A DNA stretch of 32,607 nt from the NCBI GenBank assembly GCA_035762175.1, contig DASTPP010000076.1, positions 1 through 32,607 on the forward strand. Direction: 5' to 3'. This document shows positions 25,076 to 32,607 of this stretch, piece after piece (within the stretch, counting starts at the first letter, position 1; each line of letters opens with the position of its first letter). The notes under the pieces are model-generated. The model did not search any database and was not told the origin of the DNA. It saw only the letters and a program-made list of their open reading frames with translations. The position numbers were made by a program, and so were the translations under genes. Origin of the DNA: DASTPP01 sp035762175. Its GTDB lineage: Bacteria > Myxococcota_A > Polyangia > Polyangiales > Polyangiaceae.

Positions 25076-25213
25076 GCGTCTCGCGGCGATGCGCGCGCAT
25101 GCGCGCGGCGGGTGGCACGCGCGTTGCTCACTCGCTCGGGTCGTCGGCGCCGCTCCGGGCGAATGAAGTAACGTCGTTGGTTTCCAGTCTCGGGCGGCAC
25201 GGCCGATTTCTGC

Positions 25214-25265
25214 TTGTGGGGTGAAAAAGGCTCGTAGTAAAAGGGCCGGTTTTATCGCATTAGCG
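25214..25265 (+). promoter_or_regulatory. AT-richer patch upstream of the PKS, possible promoter
   Basis: A short stretch with GAAAAAG, TAGTAAAA and TTTTATCGCATTAG stands out in otherwise extreme GC. A weak pair, TTGTGG at 25214 and TAGTAA at 25235, has only 15 bases between. The small symmetrical element TAAAA-N7-TTTTA at 25238-25254 could be an operator. The distance to the PKS start is about 240 bp. Confidence 0.3.
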
Positions 25266-25498
25266 GGGCCTGCGCCGGCGTTTCCGGTGGTATCGGGGGC
25301 CGGCTAGCGCGATGGCGGGGGCCGCTCTGCGGCCGCCGCGGCGGGCCCGCGGCGCGGGGCGCGCGGCCGTTGTCAGAAACGGACGCGCGCCCTCGAACAC
25401 AGATATCCAGAAGGGGGTCGGGGGGCGAGCGGGGCCCGCGCGTCGTCGCGCGCCGCGGCGCCGCGCTCCCGCCGCCCCCCGCTCGACGAGGCTTGCGG

Positions 25499-28400
25499 AT
25501 GATCATGGACGAACAGGCGCTCAGGGCGTGGCTCACGGCGCGCGTCGCGGCCCAGGCCGGCACGGCGCCGGCGGCGATCGACCCCGACGAGCGCTTCACG
25601 CGCTACGGGCTCGACTCGGTGGGGGCGGTGGCGTTGATGGCCGAGCTGTCGGCGGCGGCGGGGCGCGAGCTCGGGCCGGTGCTGCTCTGGCAGCACCCCT
25701 CGATCGGCGCGCTCGCGCGCGCGGTGGCGGCGCCCGCGGCCGAGGGCCCGGGGCCCGGGGCGGCCCGCGCGCCGGCGCGCGACGACGAGGCGATCGCGGT
25801 CGTCGGGCTCGCCTGCCGCTTCCCGCAGGCCGAGGGGCCGGCGGCGTACTGGCGGCTCTTGCGCGAGGGGGTCGACGCGATCGTCGAGGTGCCGCGCTCG
25901 CGCTGGGACGCGCGCGCGCTCTTCGACGCCGACCTGTCGGCGCCGGGCAAGCTCAACACGCGCTGGGGCGGCTTCCTCGAGGGCGTCGACCGCTTCGAGC
26001 CCTCGTTCTTCGGCATCTCGCCGCGCGAGGCCTGCTACATGGACCCGCAGCAGCGCCTGATGCTCGAGCTCGCCTGGGAGGCGCTCGAGGACGCGGGCGT
26101 GCCGCCCCGGTCGCTGCGCGAGACGGCGGCCGGCGTGTTCGTGGGCGTCGTCTGGACGGACTACGCCTCGCTGCTCGTGCGCGACCAGGGCCGCTCGATC
26201 GCCCAGCACACGATCACGGGGTTTCACCACAGCATCGTGGCGAACCGCATCTCGTACGTCTTCGGGCTGCAGGGGCCGAGCGTCGCGATCGACACCGCGT
26301 GCTCGTCGTCGCTCGTGGCGGTGCACCAGGCCTGCGAGAGCCTGCGCACGGGCGAGTCGGAGGTCGCGCTCGCCGGCGGCGTCAACCTCAACCTCATCGC
26401 CGAGAGCACCATCGGGGTCGCCAAGTTCGGCGGCCTGTCGCCCGACGGGCGCTGCTTCACCTTCGACGCGCGGGCGAACGGCTACGTGCGGGGCGAGGGG
26501 GCGGGGCTCGTGCTGCTCAAGCGGCTCTCGAAGGCGATCGCCGACGGCGACCGCGTCTACTGCGTGCTGCGCGGCAGCGCGGTCAACAACGACGGGCCGA
26601 GCAACGGCCTGACGGCGCCGCACGCGGGGGCGCAGATCGCCGTCTTGCGCGCGGCCTGCGCCCGCGCCGGGGTCGACCCGCGCGACGTGCAGTACGTCGA
26701 AGCGCACGGCACCGGCACCTTCCTCGGCGACCCCATCGAGGCGAGCGCGCTCGGCGCCGTCTACGGCGAGGGGCGCGACCCGGGGCGGCCGCTGCGCGTC
26801 GGCTCGGTCAAGACGAACATCGGGCACCTCGAGGGGGCGGCCGGCGTCGCCTCGCTCGCCAAGGTGGCGCTCGCGATGCACCGCCGCGAGCTGCCGCGCA
26901 GCCTGAACTTCGTCACGCCGAACCCGCACATCCCGTTCGGCGACCTGCGGCTGCGGGTGCAGGGCGGGCACGAGGCCTGGCCCGACCCGGACGGGACGCC
27001 GCTCGCGGGCGTCAGCGCCTTCGGCTTCGGCGGCACCAACTGCCACCTGGTCGTCGAGGGCTTCCGGGCGCCGAAGGGCGAGCTGGTGGCCGTCGCAGCG
27101 AAGGGCCCGGGCGAGCTCGGGCGGGCGGCGGTCGAGGCTTCGGCGGGGCGCCCCGAGGCGACGCTGGCCGAGCTGCGCCGGAGCGCCCCGCGGGACGAGG
27201 CGGCGGGGGTCCGGGCGGCGATGGTGACGCGCTCGCGGGCCGAGCTCGCGGCGCAGGCCGAGGCGCTCGCGGCGGGCGGGCGGCGGGCGGGCGTGTTCAC
27301 GGGCGAGGGCAAGGACGAGCGCGGCCCGGTCTTCGTCTTCTCGGGCATGGGCTCGCAGTGGGCGGGCATGGGCCGCTCGCTCTACGCGACCGAGCCCGTG
27401 TTCCGGGCGGCGATCGGGGCCTGCGACGAGCACGTGCGGGCGCACCTGGGCTGGTCGCTCGTCGAGGTGCTGACCTCGCCCGCGCGCGCGGCCCGGGTGC
27501 GCGAGATCGACGTGGCCTGCCCGGCGATCGTGTCGGTCGAGATCGCGCTCGCGGCGCTCCTGCGCTCGTGGGGCGTCGAGCCTTCGGCGATCGTGGGCCA
27601 CAGCGTCGGCGAGGTGGCGGCCGCGCACGTCGCGGGGGCGCTCTCGCTCGCCGACGCGATGCGCGTCATCTGCGCGCAGGGCCGGCAGGTCGGGCGGCTG
27701 CGGGGGCAGGGGGCGCTGGCGCTGGTGTCCCGGCCCTGGGGCGAGGTGGGCGACATGCTCGGGGGCCGCCGGCTCTGGCGGGCGATCGACACGAGCCCGC
27801 GCTCGTGCGTGGTCGCGGGGGTGCCGAGCGAGATCGACGCGTTCGTGGCCGAGCTCTCGGAGCGCAAGATCTTCGCGCGCCGGGTCGACTCGGAGGTGGC
27901 GGCGCACTGCCCGCTGCTCGACGTGATCCGCCAGGACCTCCTGGCCGAGGTGGCGGCGGTGGCGCCGCGGGCGCCGTCGGTGCCCCTCGTGACGACCACG
28001 GTGGCGGGCGAGGGGGCGGCGTTTGGGCCCGAGCACTGGGTGCGCAACCTCTGCGACGCGGTGCTGCTGCGGGGCGCGGTCGCCGGGCTCGTCGGCCAGG
28101 GCTTCGAGACCTTCGTCGAGCTGAGCCCGCACCCGCTCTTGACGCGCCCGCTCGAGGAGGGGGGCGCCAAGCTCGCCCTCGCGACGCTGCGGCGCGACGA
28201 GGACGAGCGCGGCGCGCTGCTCGACGCGGCGGGCGCGCTCTACGCCCGGGGGCTGCCGCTGCGCCTCGACGCGCTCGACGTGGCGTACGGCCCGGCGGCC
28301 TCGCCGCGGGCCGTGCCGGCGGCGCGCGACCGCGACGCCCACGTGCTCGCGCTCTCGGCCCGGACCCGGGGCTCGCTCGCGGCGCAGATCGAGCGCGTCG

Positions 28401-31400
28401 CCGCGTGGCTCGGGCAAGAGTCGCCGCCGGCCGGCGACGCCTGCTTCACGCTGAACGTCGGGCGCGCGCACTTCCCGCACCGCGTGGCGGTGGTGGGGCG
28501 CGGCGCCGAAGAGCTCCGCGGGCAGCTCGCCGCGGCGGCCGAGCGCGCGCGGGGCGGGGCGGCGGCGACGGCGGCGCCGAAGGTCGCGTTCGTGTTCACG
28601 GGGCAGGGGGCGCAGTACGCCGGCATGGGGCGCGCCCTGTACGCGACGAGCCCGGTGTTCCGCGAGGCGATCGACGCCTGCGACGCCGAGCTCGGCGGGG
28701 CGCTCGGGCGGCCGCTGCCGGCGCTGCTCTTCGGCGACGACGACGCGGCGCTCGAGCGCACCGAGATCACGCAGCCGGCGCTCTTCGCGGTCGCCCAGGG
28801 CCTCGTCGCCCTGTGGCGCTCGTTCGGCGTCGAGCCCGACGTCGTGCTGGGGCACAGCGTCGGCGAGTACGCGGCGGCCGTCGCCGCGGGCGTGATGCGC
28901 TGGCAAGACGCGCTGCAGATCTTGGCCGCGCGCGGCCGGGCGATGGCGCGGCTCGGCGAGCGGGGCTCGATGCTGTCGGTGCGGGCCCCGGAGGCGCGGC
29001 TGGCCGGGCGGCTGGCCGAGCTCGGGCTCGATCTGGCGGCGGTGAACGCGGCCGAGCAGGTCGTGGTGTCGGGCGCCGAGGCGGCGCTCGGCCGCCTCGC
29101 CGAGCAGCTCAAGGCCGAGGGGGTCGAGGCGAAGCGGCTGCGGGTGTCGCACGCGTTCCACTCGCGGCTGCTCGAGCCGATGCTCGACGAGCTCGAGCGG
29201 GCCTTCGAGGCGGTCGAGCTCTCGACCCCGCGCAAGCGCCTCATCTCGAACCTGAGCGGCGAGGCGGCGGGCGCCGAGGTCGCGACGGCGCGCTACTGGC
29301 GCGAGCACACGCGGCGGGCGGTGCGCTTCGCCGACTCGGCGCGCGCGCTGCGGGCGTCGGGGGTCGACGCCGTCGTCGAGATCGGGCCCCACCCGACGCT
29401 GCTCGCCTTCCTGGCCGACGCCGAGCCCGAGCGGCCCTCGCCCGCGTGGGCCTCGCTGCGGCGCGGCCGGCCCGAGTGGGCCACGCTGCTCTCGGCGGTG
29501 GCGGGCCTCTACGAGCGCGGGGCGGGCGTCGACTTCGCCCGGCTCGACGCGCCCTACGTGCGGCGCAAGATCTCGGCGCCGACCTACGCCTTCGAGCGGG
29601 CGCGCCACTGGGTCGACACGCTGCCCCGCGCGCCCGGCGAGGCCGCGTCCCGCGGCGCGCCCAACGCGCTGGTCGGGTCGGCCGTCGCGACGCCGAACGC
29701 GGTGCACCACGTCGTGCCGGTCGGGCCCTCGCACCAGCCCTGGCTCGCCGACCACCTCGTGCGCGGCCGGCTGGTGGCGCCCGGGGCGCTGAGCCTCGCG
29801 GCGGTGCTGGCGATCGCGGCCGAGCGCCTCGGCGCGACGCGGGCCACGCTGCGCGACGTCGAGCTGCCGCAGCCGCTCTTCGCCGAGGACGCCGAGCTGC
29901 ACGTGGTGCTGACGCCGGCGGGCGAGGGCGAGTACGACTTCGCCACGTCGACCCGCGAGGAGCGCGGCGGCGACGCGGCCGAGCGGTGGGCCGAGCACGC
30001 GCGCGGCCGCCTGTCGCTGCGGGCGGACGGGGCGCGGGCGGGCTCGCTCGCCGAGGCGCAGGCGGCGGCGCCGGCGCCGGCCGAGATCGAGCGCGTCTAC
30101 GAGGGGCTCGCGGCGATGCAGATCGAGTGGGGCCCGCGCTGGCGGCGCATCCGCGAGCTGCGGACGGGGCCGGGAGCGCTGCTCGCGCGGCTCGAGGGCC
30201 TCGAGGGCCTCGAGGGCGAGGCGCCCCTCTTGCACCCCATCGTGCTCGACAACGGCCTCGCCAGCGGCGCCGCCACGGCCTGGGTCGGCGGCGGGCTCGA
30301 GGCGGGCGTCGAGCTCATGCCCTGGGGCATCGAGGCGCTGCGCTGCCACGATCTGCGCGGCGTGCCGGCGTGGGCGGCGGGGGCGGCGCGTCCGGGCGGC
30401 TCCGGCGAGGTGCGGTCGAGCGACGTGCGCGTCTTCGACGCCTCGGGGGCGCTCTTGCTCGAGATCGAGGGGCTCGCCTGCAAGCGCGCGCGGGCCCTCG
30501 GCCCGGGCGCCGGGCGGGCGCCGGGGCGCGCGCGGGGCCGCGGCGAGCTGTTCGTGCCGCGCTGGCGCCCGGTGGCGCCGGGCGGCGACGACGGGTCGAG
30601 CCTGCCCCGGGGCGCGTGGCTGGTCCTGAGCGAGTGCCCCGAGCAGGGCCTCGCGCTCGCGCAGCGCCTCAAGGCGATCGGCCGCCCGGCCGAGGTCGCC
30701 CCGCTGCACGAGGCCGCCCGGCGGATGCGGGAGACGCCGGGCCTCGGGGGCGTCGTGTGCTGGTGGCGCGACACCTCGGACGCCGACCCGGCCCTCGCCG
30801 CCGAGCGCGCGGCGGCGACCGCGCTCGATGCGCTGCAGGCGGCCGAGGCCGCGGGCTCGCCGCGGCTCTGGCTGGTGGTCGAGAGCGTGCACGCCGTGCT
30901 CGACGAGGAGATGCCGAACCTCGTCGCCTCGACCGTGTTCGGGCTCGCGCGCTCGTTCTCGGCCGAGCACCCCGACGCGCCCTGCCACCGCATCGATCTC
31001 GAGATCGGGGGCGACGCGCGCGGCACGGTCGAGACGCTGTGGAGCTGCATCTGCGCGCGGCACGAGGAGCCCGAGATCGTGATCCGCGGGGGCGTGCCCT
31101 ACGTGCTCTCGCTCGCGCGGGCGCCCGAGACGGGCGCGCGCTGGGCGGCGCCGTCGGGCTCGGTGCTGATCACGGGCGGGCTCGGGGCGCTCGGGCTGCG
31201 GGCGGCGCGCTGGCTGGTCGAGGAGGTCGGCGCGCGCCGGCTCGTGCTCGTCGGGCGCCGCGCGCCCTCGGCCGAGCAGGCCGAGTCGATCGAGGCCCTG
31301 CGCGCGCTCGGCGCGAGGGTCGAGGTGGCCCAGCTCGACGTGGCCGACCTCGCCGCGGTGCGGGCGCTCGTCGCGTCGATGCCGGCGGACGCGCCGCTCT

Positions 31401-32607
31401 CGGGCGTGATCCACGCCGCGGGCGTGCTCGACGACGGCGTCATCGGCCAGCAGACGGCGGCGCGGCTGCGCGAGGTCTTCGCCCCGAAGGTGCGCGGCGC
31501 CTGGAACCTGCACGAGGCCACCTTCGGCCACGAGCTCGACTTCTTCGTGCTCTTCTCGTCGGTCGCGTCGTTCCTCGGCCCGGCCGGGCAGGGTACGTAC
31601 GCGGCCGCGAACGGCTTTCTCGACGCGCTGGCGCGCTGGCGCTGGTCGCTCGGCCTGCCGGCCGTGAGCATCGGCTTCGGGCCCTGGGAGGGCGGCGGCA
31701 TGGCGGGGCGGCTCGCCGAGGCCGACCGGGCGCGCATTCGCCGGCTCGGGCTCGAGGCGCTCTCGCCCGAGGACGCGCTCGAGCTGATGCGAGCGGGCGT
31801 GGGCTCGGGCTACCCGCAGGTGGCGGCCTTCGGCTTGGCCCAGGCGGCGGCGGCCGAGTCCGCGGCGCCTGTGCTGCGCGCGCTCGCGGGCGCCCGGGCG
31901 CGGGCCCACGTCGAGCCGACCGCGGGGCCGCCGCCCTCGATCGCGCGGCCCCAGGCGCTCGACGTCGCGCGCGTGGTCGTCGAAGAGGCCGGGCGGGTGC
32001 TGGGCATCGCGGCGTCGAGCCTGGCGACCAACCAGCCGCTCCAAGAGCTGGGCCTCGACTCGCTGATGGCGGTCGAGCTGCGCAACGGCCTGTCGCGGGC
32101 GCTCAAGGCGAAGCTACCGGCCACGCTGGTCTTCGACTACCCGACGGTCGACGCGATCGTGGCGCACGTGCGCTCGCTCGCCGCGCCCGCCGAGGCCGCC
32201 CGGGCGCCCGAGGCCGCCGGGCCGAAGGCCGGCGGGGCCGCCCCGGCGCGGGCCGACGACCCGATCGCGATCGTGGGCATCGGCTGCCGCTACCCGGGCG
32301 GCGTCCGCGACCCCGAGTCGTTCTGGCGGCTGCTCGACGCGGGCGGCGACGCCATCGGCGAGGTCCCCGTCGAGCGCTGGGACATCGACGCCCTCTACGA
32401 CCCCGACCCCGACGCCCCGGGCAAGACGACCTCGCGCTACGGCGGCTTTCTGCCCGAGGTCGACCGCTTCGACGCGGCCTTCTTCGGCATCACGCCGCGC
32501 GAGGCCGCGCAGATGGACCCGCAGCACCGCCTGCTGCTCGAGACCGCCTGGGAGGCGCTCGAGCACGCGGCCATCGCGCCCGACCGGCTCGCCGACACCG
32601 ACGCCGG
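25499..32607 (+). CDS. Modular type I PKS, loading module merged with module 1 (3' end outside window)
   Basis: Open from ATG 25499 (GACGAGG upstream; ATG 25505 also possible) to the right edge; 2369 residues are visible. Order: loading ACP (Ser40 in GLDSV); KS at 95-520 (Cys268 in TACSSS, His403, His443); AT1 at about 608-888 (Ser702 in GHSVGE, His803); AT2 at about 1028-1305 (Ser1120, His1221 in HAFH, malonyl type); DH at about 1402-1665 (H1419 in HLVRGRLVAP, D1584); KR to about 2060 (NADPH loop TGGLGALG from T1892, S2021, Y2034, LDD motif of B-type); ACP (Ser2188 in GLDSL); then a second KS from about 2253, cut before its Cys. No enoylreductase motif and no N-terminal docking domain are seen, so this should be the first protein of the assembly line. 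AT1 has Gln727 where malonyl ATs have Arg, so it probably charges the loading ACP with a monocarboxylic starter. Confidence 0.95.
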   Translation, partial: MIMDEQALRAWLTARVAAQAGTAPAAIDPDERFTRYGLDSVGAVALMAELSAAAGRELGPVLLWQHPSIGALARAVAAPAAEGPGPGAARAPARDDEAIAVVGLACRFPQAEGPAAYWRLLREGVDAIVEVPRSRWDARALFDADLSAPGKLNTRWGGFLEGVDRFEPSFFGISPREACYMDPQQRLMLELAWEALEDAGVPPRSLRETAAGVFVGVVWTDYASLLVRDQGRSIAQHTITGFHHSIVANRISYVFGLQGPSVAIDTACSSSLVAVHQACESLRTGESEVALAGGVNLNLIAESTIGVAKFGGLSPDGRCFTFDARANGYVRGEGAGLVLLKRLSKAIADGDRVYCVLRGSAVNNDGPSNGLTAPHAGAQIAVLRAACARAGVDPRDVQYVEAHGTGTFLGDPIEASALGAVYGEGRDPGRPLRVGSVKTNIGHLEGAAGVASLAKVALAMHRRELPRSLNFVTPNPHIPFGDLRLRVQGGHEAWPDPDGTPLAGVSAFGFGGTNCHLVVEGFRAPKGELVAVAAKGPGELGRAAVEASAGRPEATLAELRRSAPRDEAAGVRAAMVTRSRAELAAQAEALAAGGRRAGVFTGEGKDERGPVFVFSGMGSQWAGMGRSLYATEPVFRAAIGACDEHVRAHLGWSLVEVLTSPARAARVREIDVACPAIVSVEIALAALLRSWGVEPSAIVGHSVGEVAAAHVAGALSLADAMRVICAQGRQVGRLRGQGALALVSRPWGEVGDMLGGRRLWRAIDTSPRSCVVAGVPSEIDAFVAELSERKIFARRVDSEVAAHCPLLDVIRQDLLAEVAAVAPRAPSVPLVTTTVAGEGAAFGPEHWVRNLCDAVLLRGAVAGLVGQGFETFVELSPHPLLTRPLEEGGAKLALATLRRDEDERGALLDAAGALYARGLPLRLDALDVAYGPAASPRAVPAARDRDAHVLALSARTRGSLAAQIERVAAWLGQESPPAGDACFTLNVGRAHFPHRVAVVGRGAEELRGQLAAAAERARGGAAATAAPKVAFVFTGQGAQYAGMGRALYATSPVFREAIDACDAELGGALGRPLPALLFGDDDAALERTEITQPALFAVAQGLVALWRSFGVEPDVVLGHSVGEYAAAVAAGVMRWQDALQILAARGRAMARLGERGSMLSVRAPEARLAGRLAELGLDLAAVNAAEQVVVSGAEAALGRLAEQLKAEGVEAKRLRVSHAFHSRLLEPMLDELERAFEAVELSTPRKRLISNLSGEAAGAEVATARYWREHTRRAVRFADSARALRASGVDAVVEIGPHPTLLAFLADAEPERPSPAWASLRRGRPEWATLLSAVAGLYERGAGVDFARLDAPYVRRKISAPTYAFERARHWVDTLPRAPGEAASRGAPNALVGSAVATPNAVHHVVPVGPSHQPWLADHLVRGRLVAPGALSLAAVLAIAAERLGATRATLRDVELPQPLFAEDAELHVVLTPAGEGEYDFATSTREERGGDAAERWAEHARGRLSLRADGARAGSLAEAQAAAPAPAEIERVYEGLAAMQIEWGPRWRRIRELRTGPGALLARLEGLEGLEGEAPLLHPIVLDNGLASGAATAWVGGGLEAGVELMPWGIEALRCHDLRGVPAWAAGAARPGGSGEVRSSDVRVFDASGALLLEIEGLACKRARALGPGAGRAPGRARGRGELFVPRWRPVAPGGDDGSSLPRGAWLVLSECPEQGLALAQRLKAIGRPAEVAPLHEAARRMRETPGLGGVVCWWRDTSDADPALAAERAAATALDALQAAEAAGSPRLWLVVESVHAVLDEEMPNLVASTVFGLARSFSAEHPDAPCHRIDLEIGGDARGTVETLWSCICARHEEPEIVIRGGVPYVLSLARAPETGARWAAPSGSVLITGGLGALGLRAARWLVEEVGARRLVLVGRRAPSAEQAESIEALRALGARVEVAQLDVADLAAVRALVASMPADAPLSGVIHAAGVLDDGVIGQQTAARLREVFAPKVRGAWNLHEATFGHELDFFVLFSSVASFLGPAGQGTYAAANGFLDALARWRWSLGLPAVSIGFGPWEGGGMAGRLAEADRARIRRLGLEALSPEDALELMRAGVGSGYPQVAAFGLAQAAAAESAAPVLRALAGARARAHVEPTAGPPPSIARPQALDVARVVVEEAGRVLGIAASSLATNQPLQELGLDSLMAVELRNGLSRALKAKLPATLVFDYPTVDAIVAHVRSLAAPAEAARAPEAAGPKAGGAAPARADDPIAIVGIGCRYPGGVRDPESFWRLLDAGGDAIGEVPVERWDIDALYDPDPDAPGKTTSRYGGFLPEVDRFDAAFFGITPREAAQMDPQHRLLLETAWEALEHAAIAPDRLADTDA

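Noticed and set aside
25190..25220. A sigma-54 promoter before the PKS
   Set aside because: A GGCAC and a TGCT are present, but the GG and GC dinucleotides are 16 bases apart instead of the required 12.
28340..28570. A separate gene or docking domain between AT1 and AT2
   Set aside because: The frame is continuous, and the segment reads as the usual KS-AT-type linker before an AT (VLALSARTRGSL).
25373..32044. A 2223-codon open frame on the minus strand across the PKS
   Set aside because: It is antisense to a PKS with all catalytic motifs intact. The Arg/Pro/Ala-rich translation matches no family. High GC third positions remove stop codons from the opposite strand.

Overview
The window is a very GC-rich stretch (well over 70% by eye, with third codon positions almost all G or C). 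It looks like a large myxobacterial genome of the Polyangiales / Sorangium type. Supporting signs are several lipoproteins with long Gly/Ala/Ser linkers after the lipobox, Cys-rich NCGACG-type segments, Tyr-Trp-Thr beta-propeller repeats, a membrane-anchored eukaryote-like Ser/Thr kinase, and a modular polyketide synthase (PKS) with a myxobacterial-style loading module. Family names rest on motif recognition only; no database search was possible.

Layout. 1-6.3 kb: the end of a propeller lipoprotein, a DUF2167 membrane protein, a convergent M50-type intramembrane metalloprotease, a small lipoprotein, a DUF389 membrane protein, and a TfoX_N-like protein with a histone-like basic tail. 6.3-7.1 kb: a lipoprotein remnant and a seven-copy tandem array of 41-42 bp palindrome-bearing units. 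7.1-15.1 kb, all leftward: a helical protein of unknown function, an M13 metalloendopeptidase lipoprotein, an M24 metallopeptidase lipoprotein, an HDAC-like deacetylase, a phosphatase-like protein and a DUF6151 zinc protein. 15.4-16.3 kb: a rightward exported NlpC/P60-like protein with no ordinary start codon for its signal peptide, then two related hairpins. 16.3-23.7 kb: a propeller lipoprotein, an OmpA-family protein, a LamG-like lipoprotein, a divergent PhoD-like phosphatase, the Ser/Thr kinase and a YCII protein. 23.9-24.7 kb: a 3-hydroxyisobutyrate-dehydrogenase-family reductase. 24.7-25.5 kb: a G-rich minisatellite region.

25.5 kb to the window end: the first 7.1 kb of a giant PKS gene still open at the right edge. 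Its order is ACP-KS-AT-AT-DH-KR-ACP-KS, a loading module merged into the first extension module. The first AT has lost the arginine that holds the carboxylate of malonyl-type extenders (Gln at that position) and the second has the malonyl signature HAFH. The protein therefore probably starts a polyketide chain on a non-carboxylated acyl starter and extends it once with malonate before the next module.

Most genes before 25 kb look like independent envelope, lipoprotein and housekeeping functions. Nothing ties them to polyketide synthesis, so the left boundary of the biosynthetic cluster probably lies in the G-rich gap. The main points of interest are the PKS loading module, the phased palindromic array, the long inverted repeat between two peptidase genes, the paired hairpins at 16.2 kb and the non-standard start at 15.45 kb.
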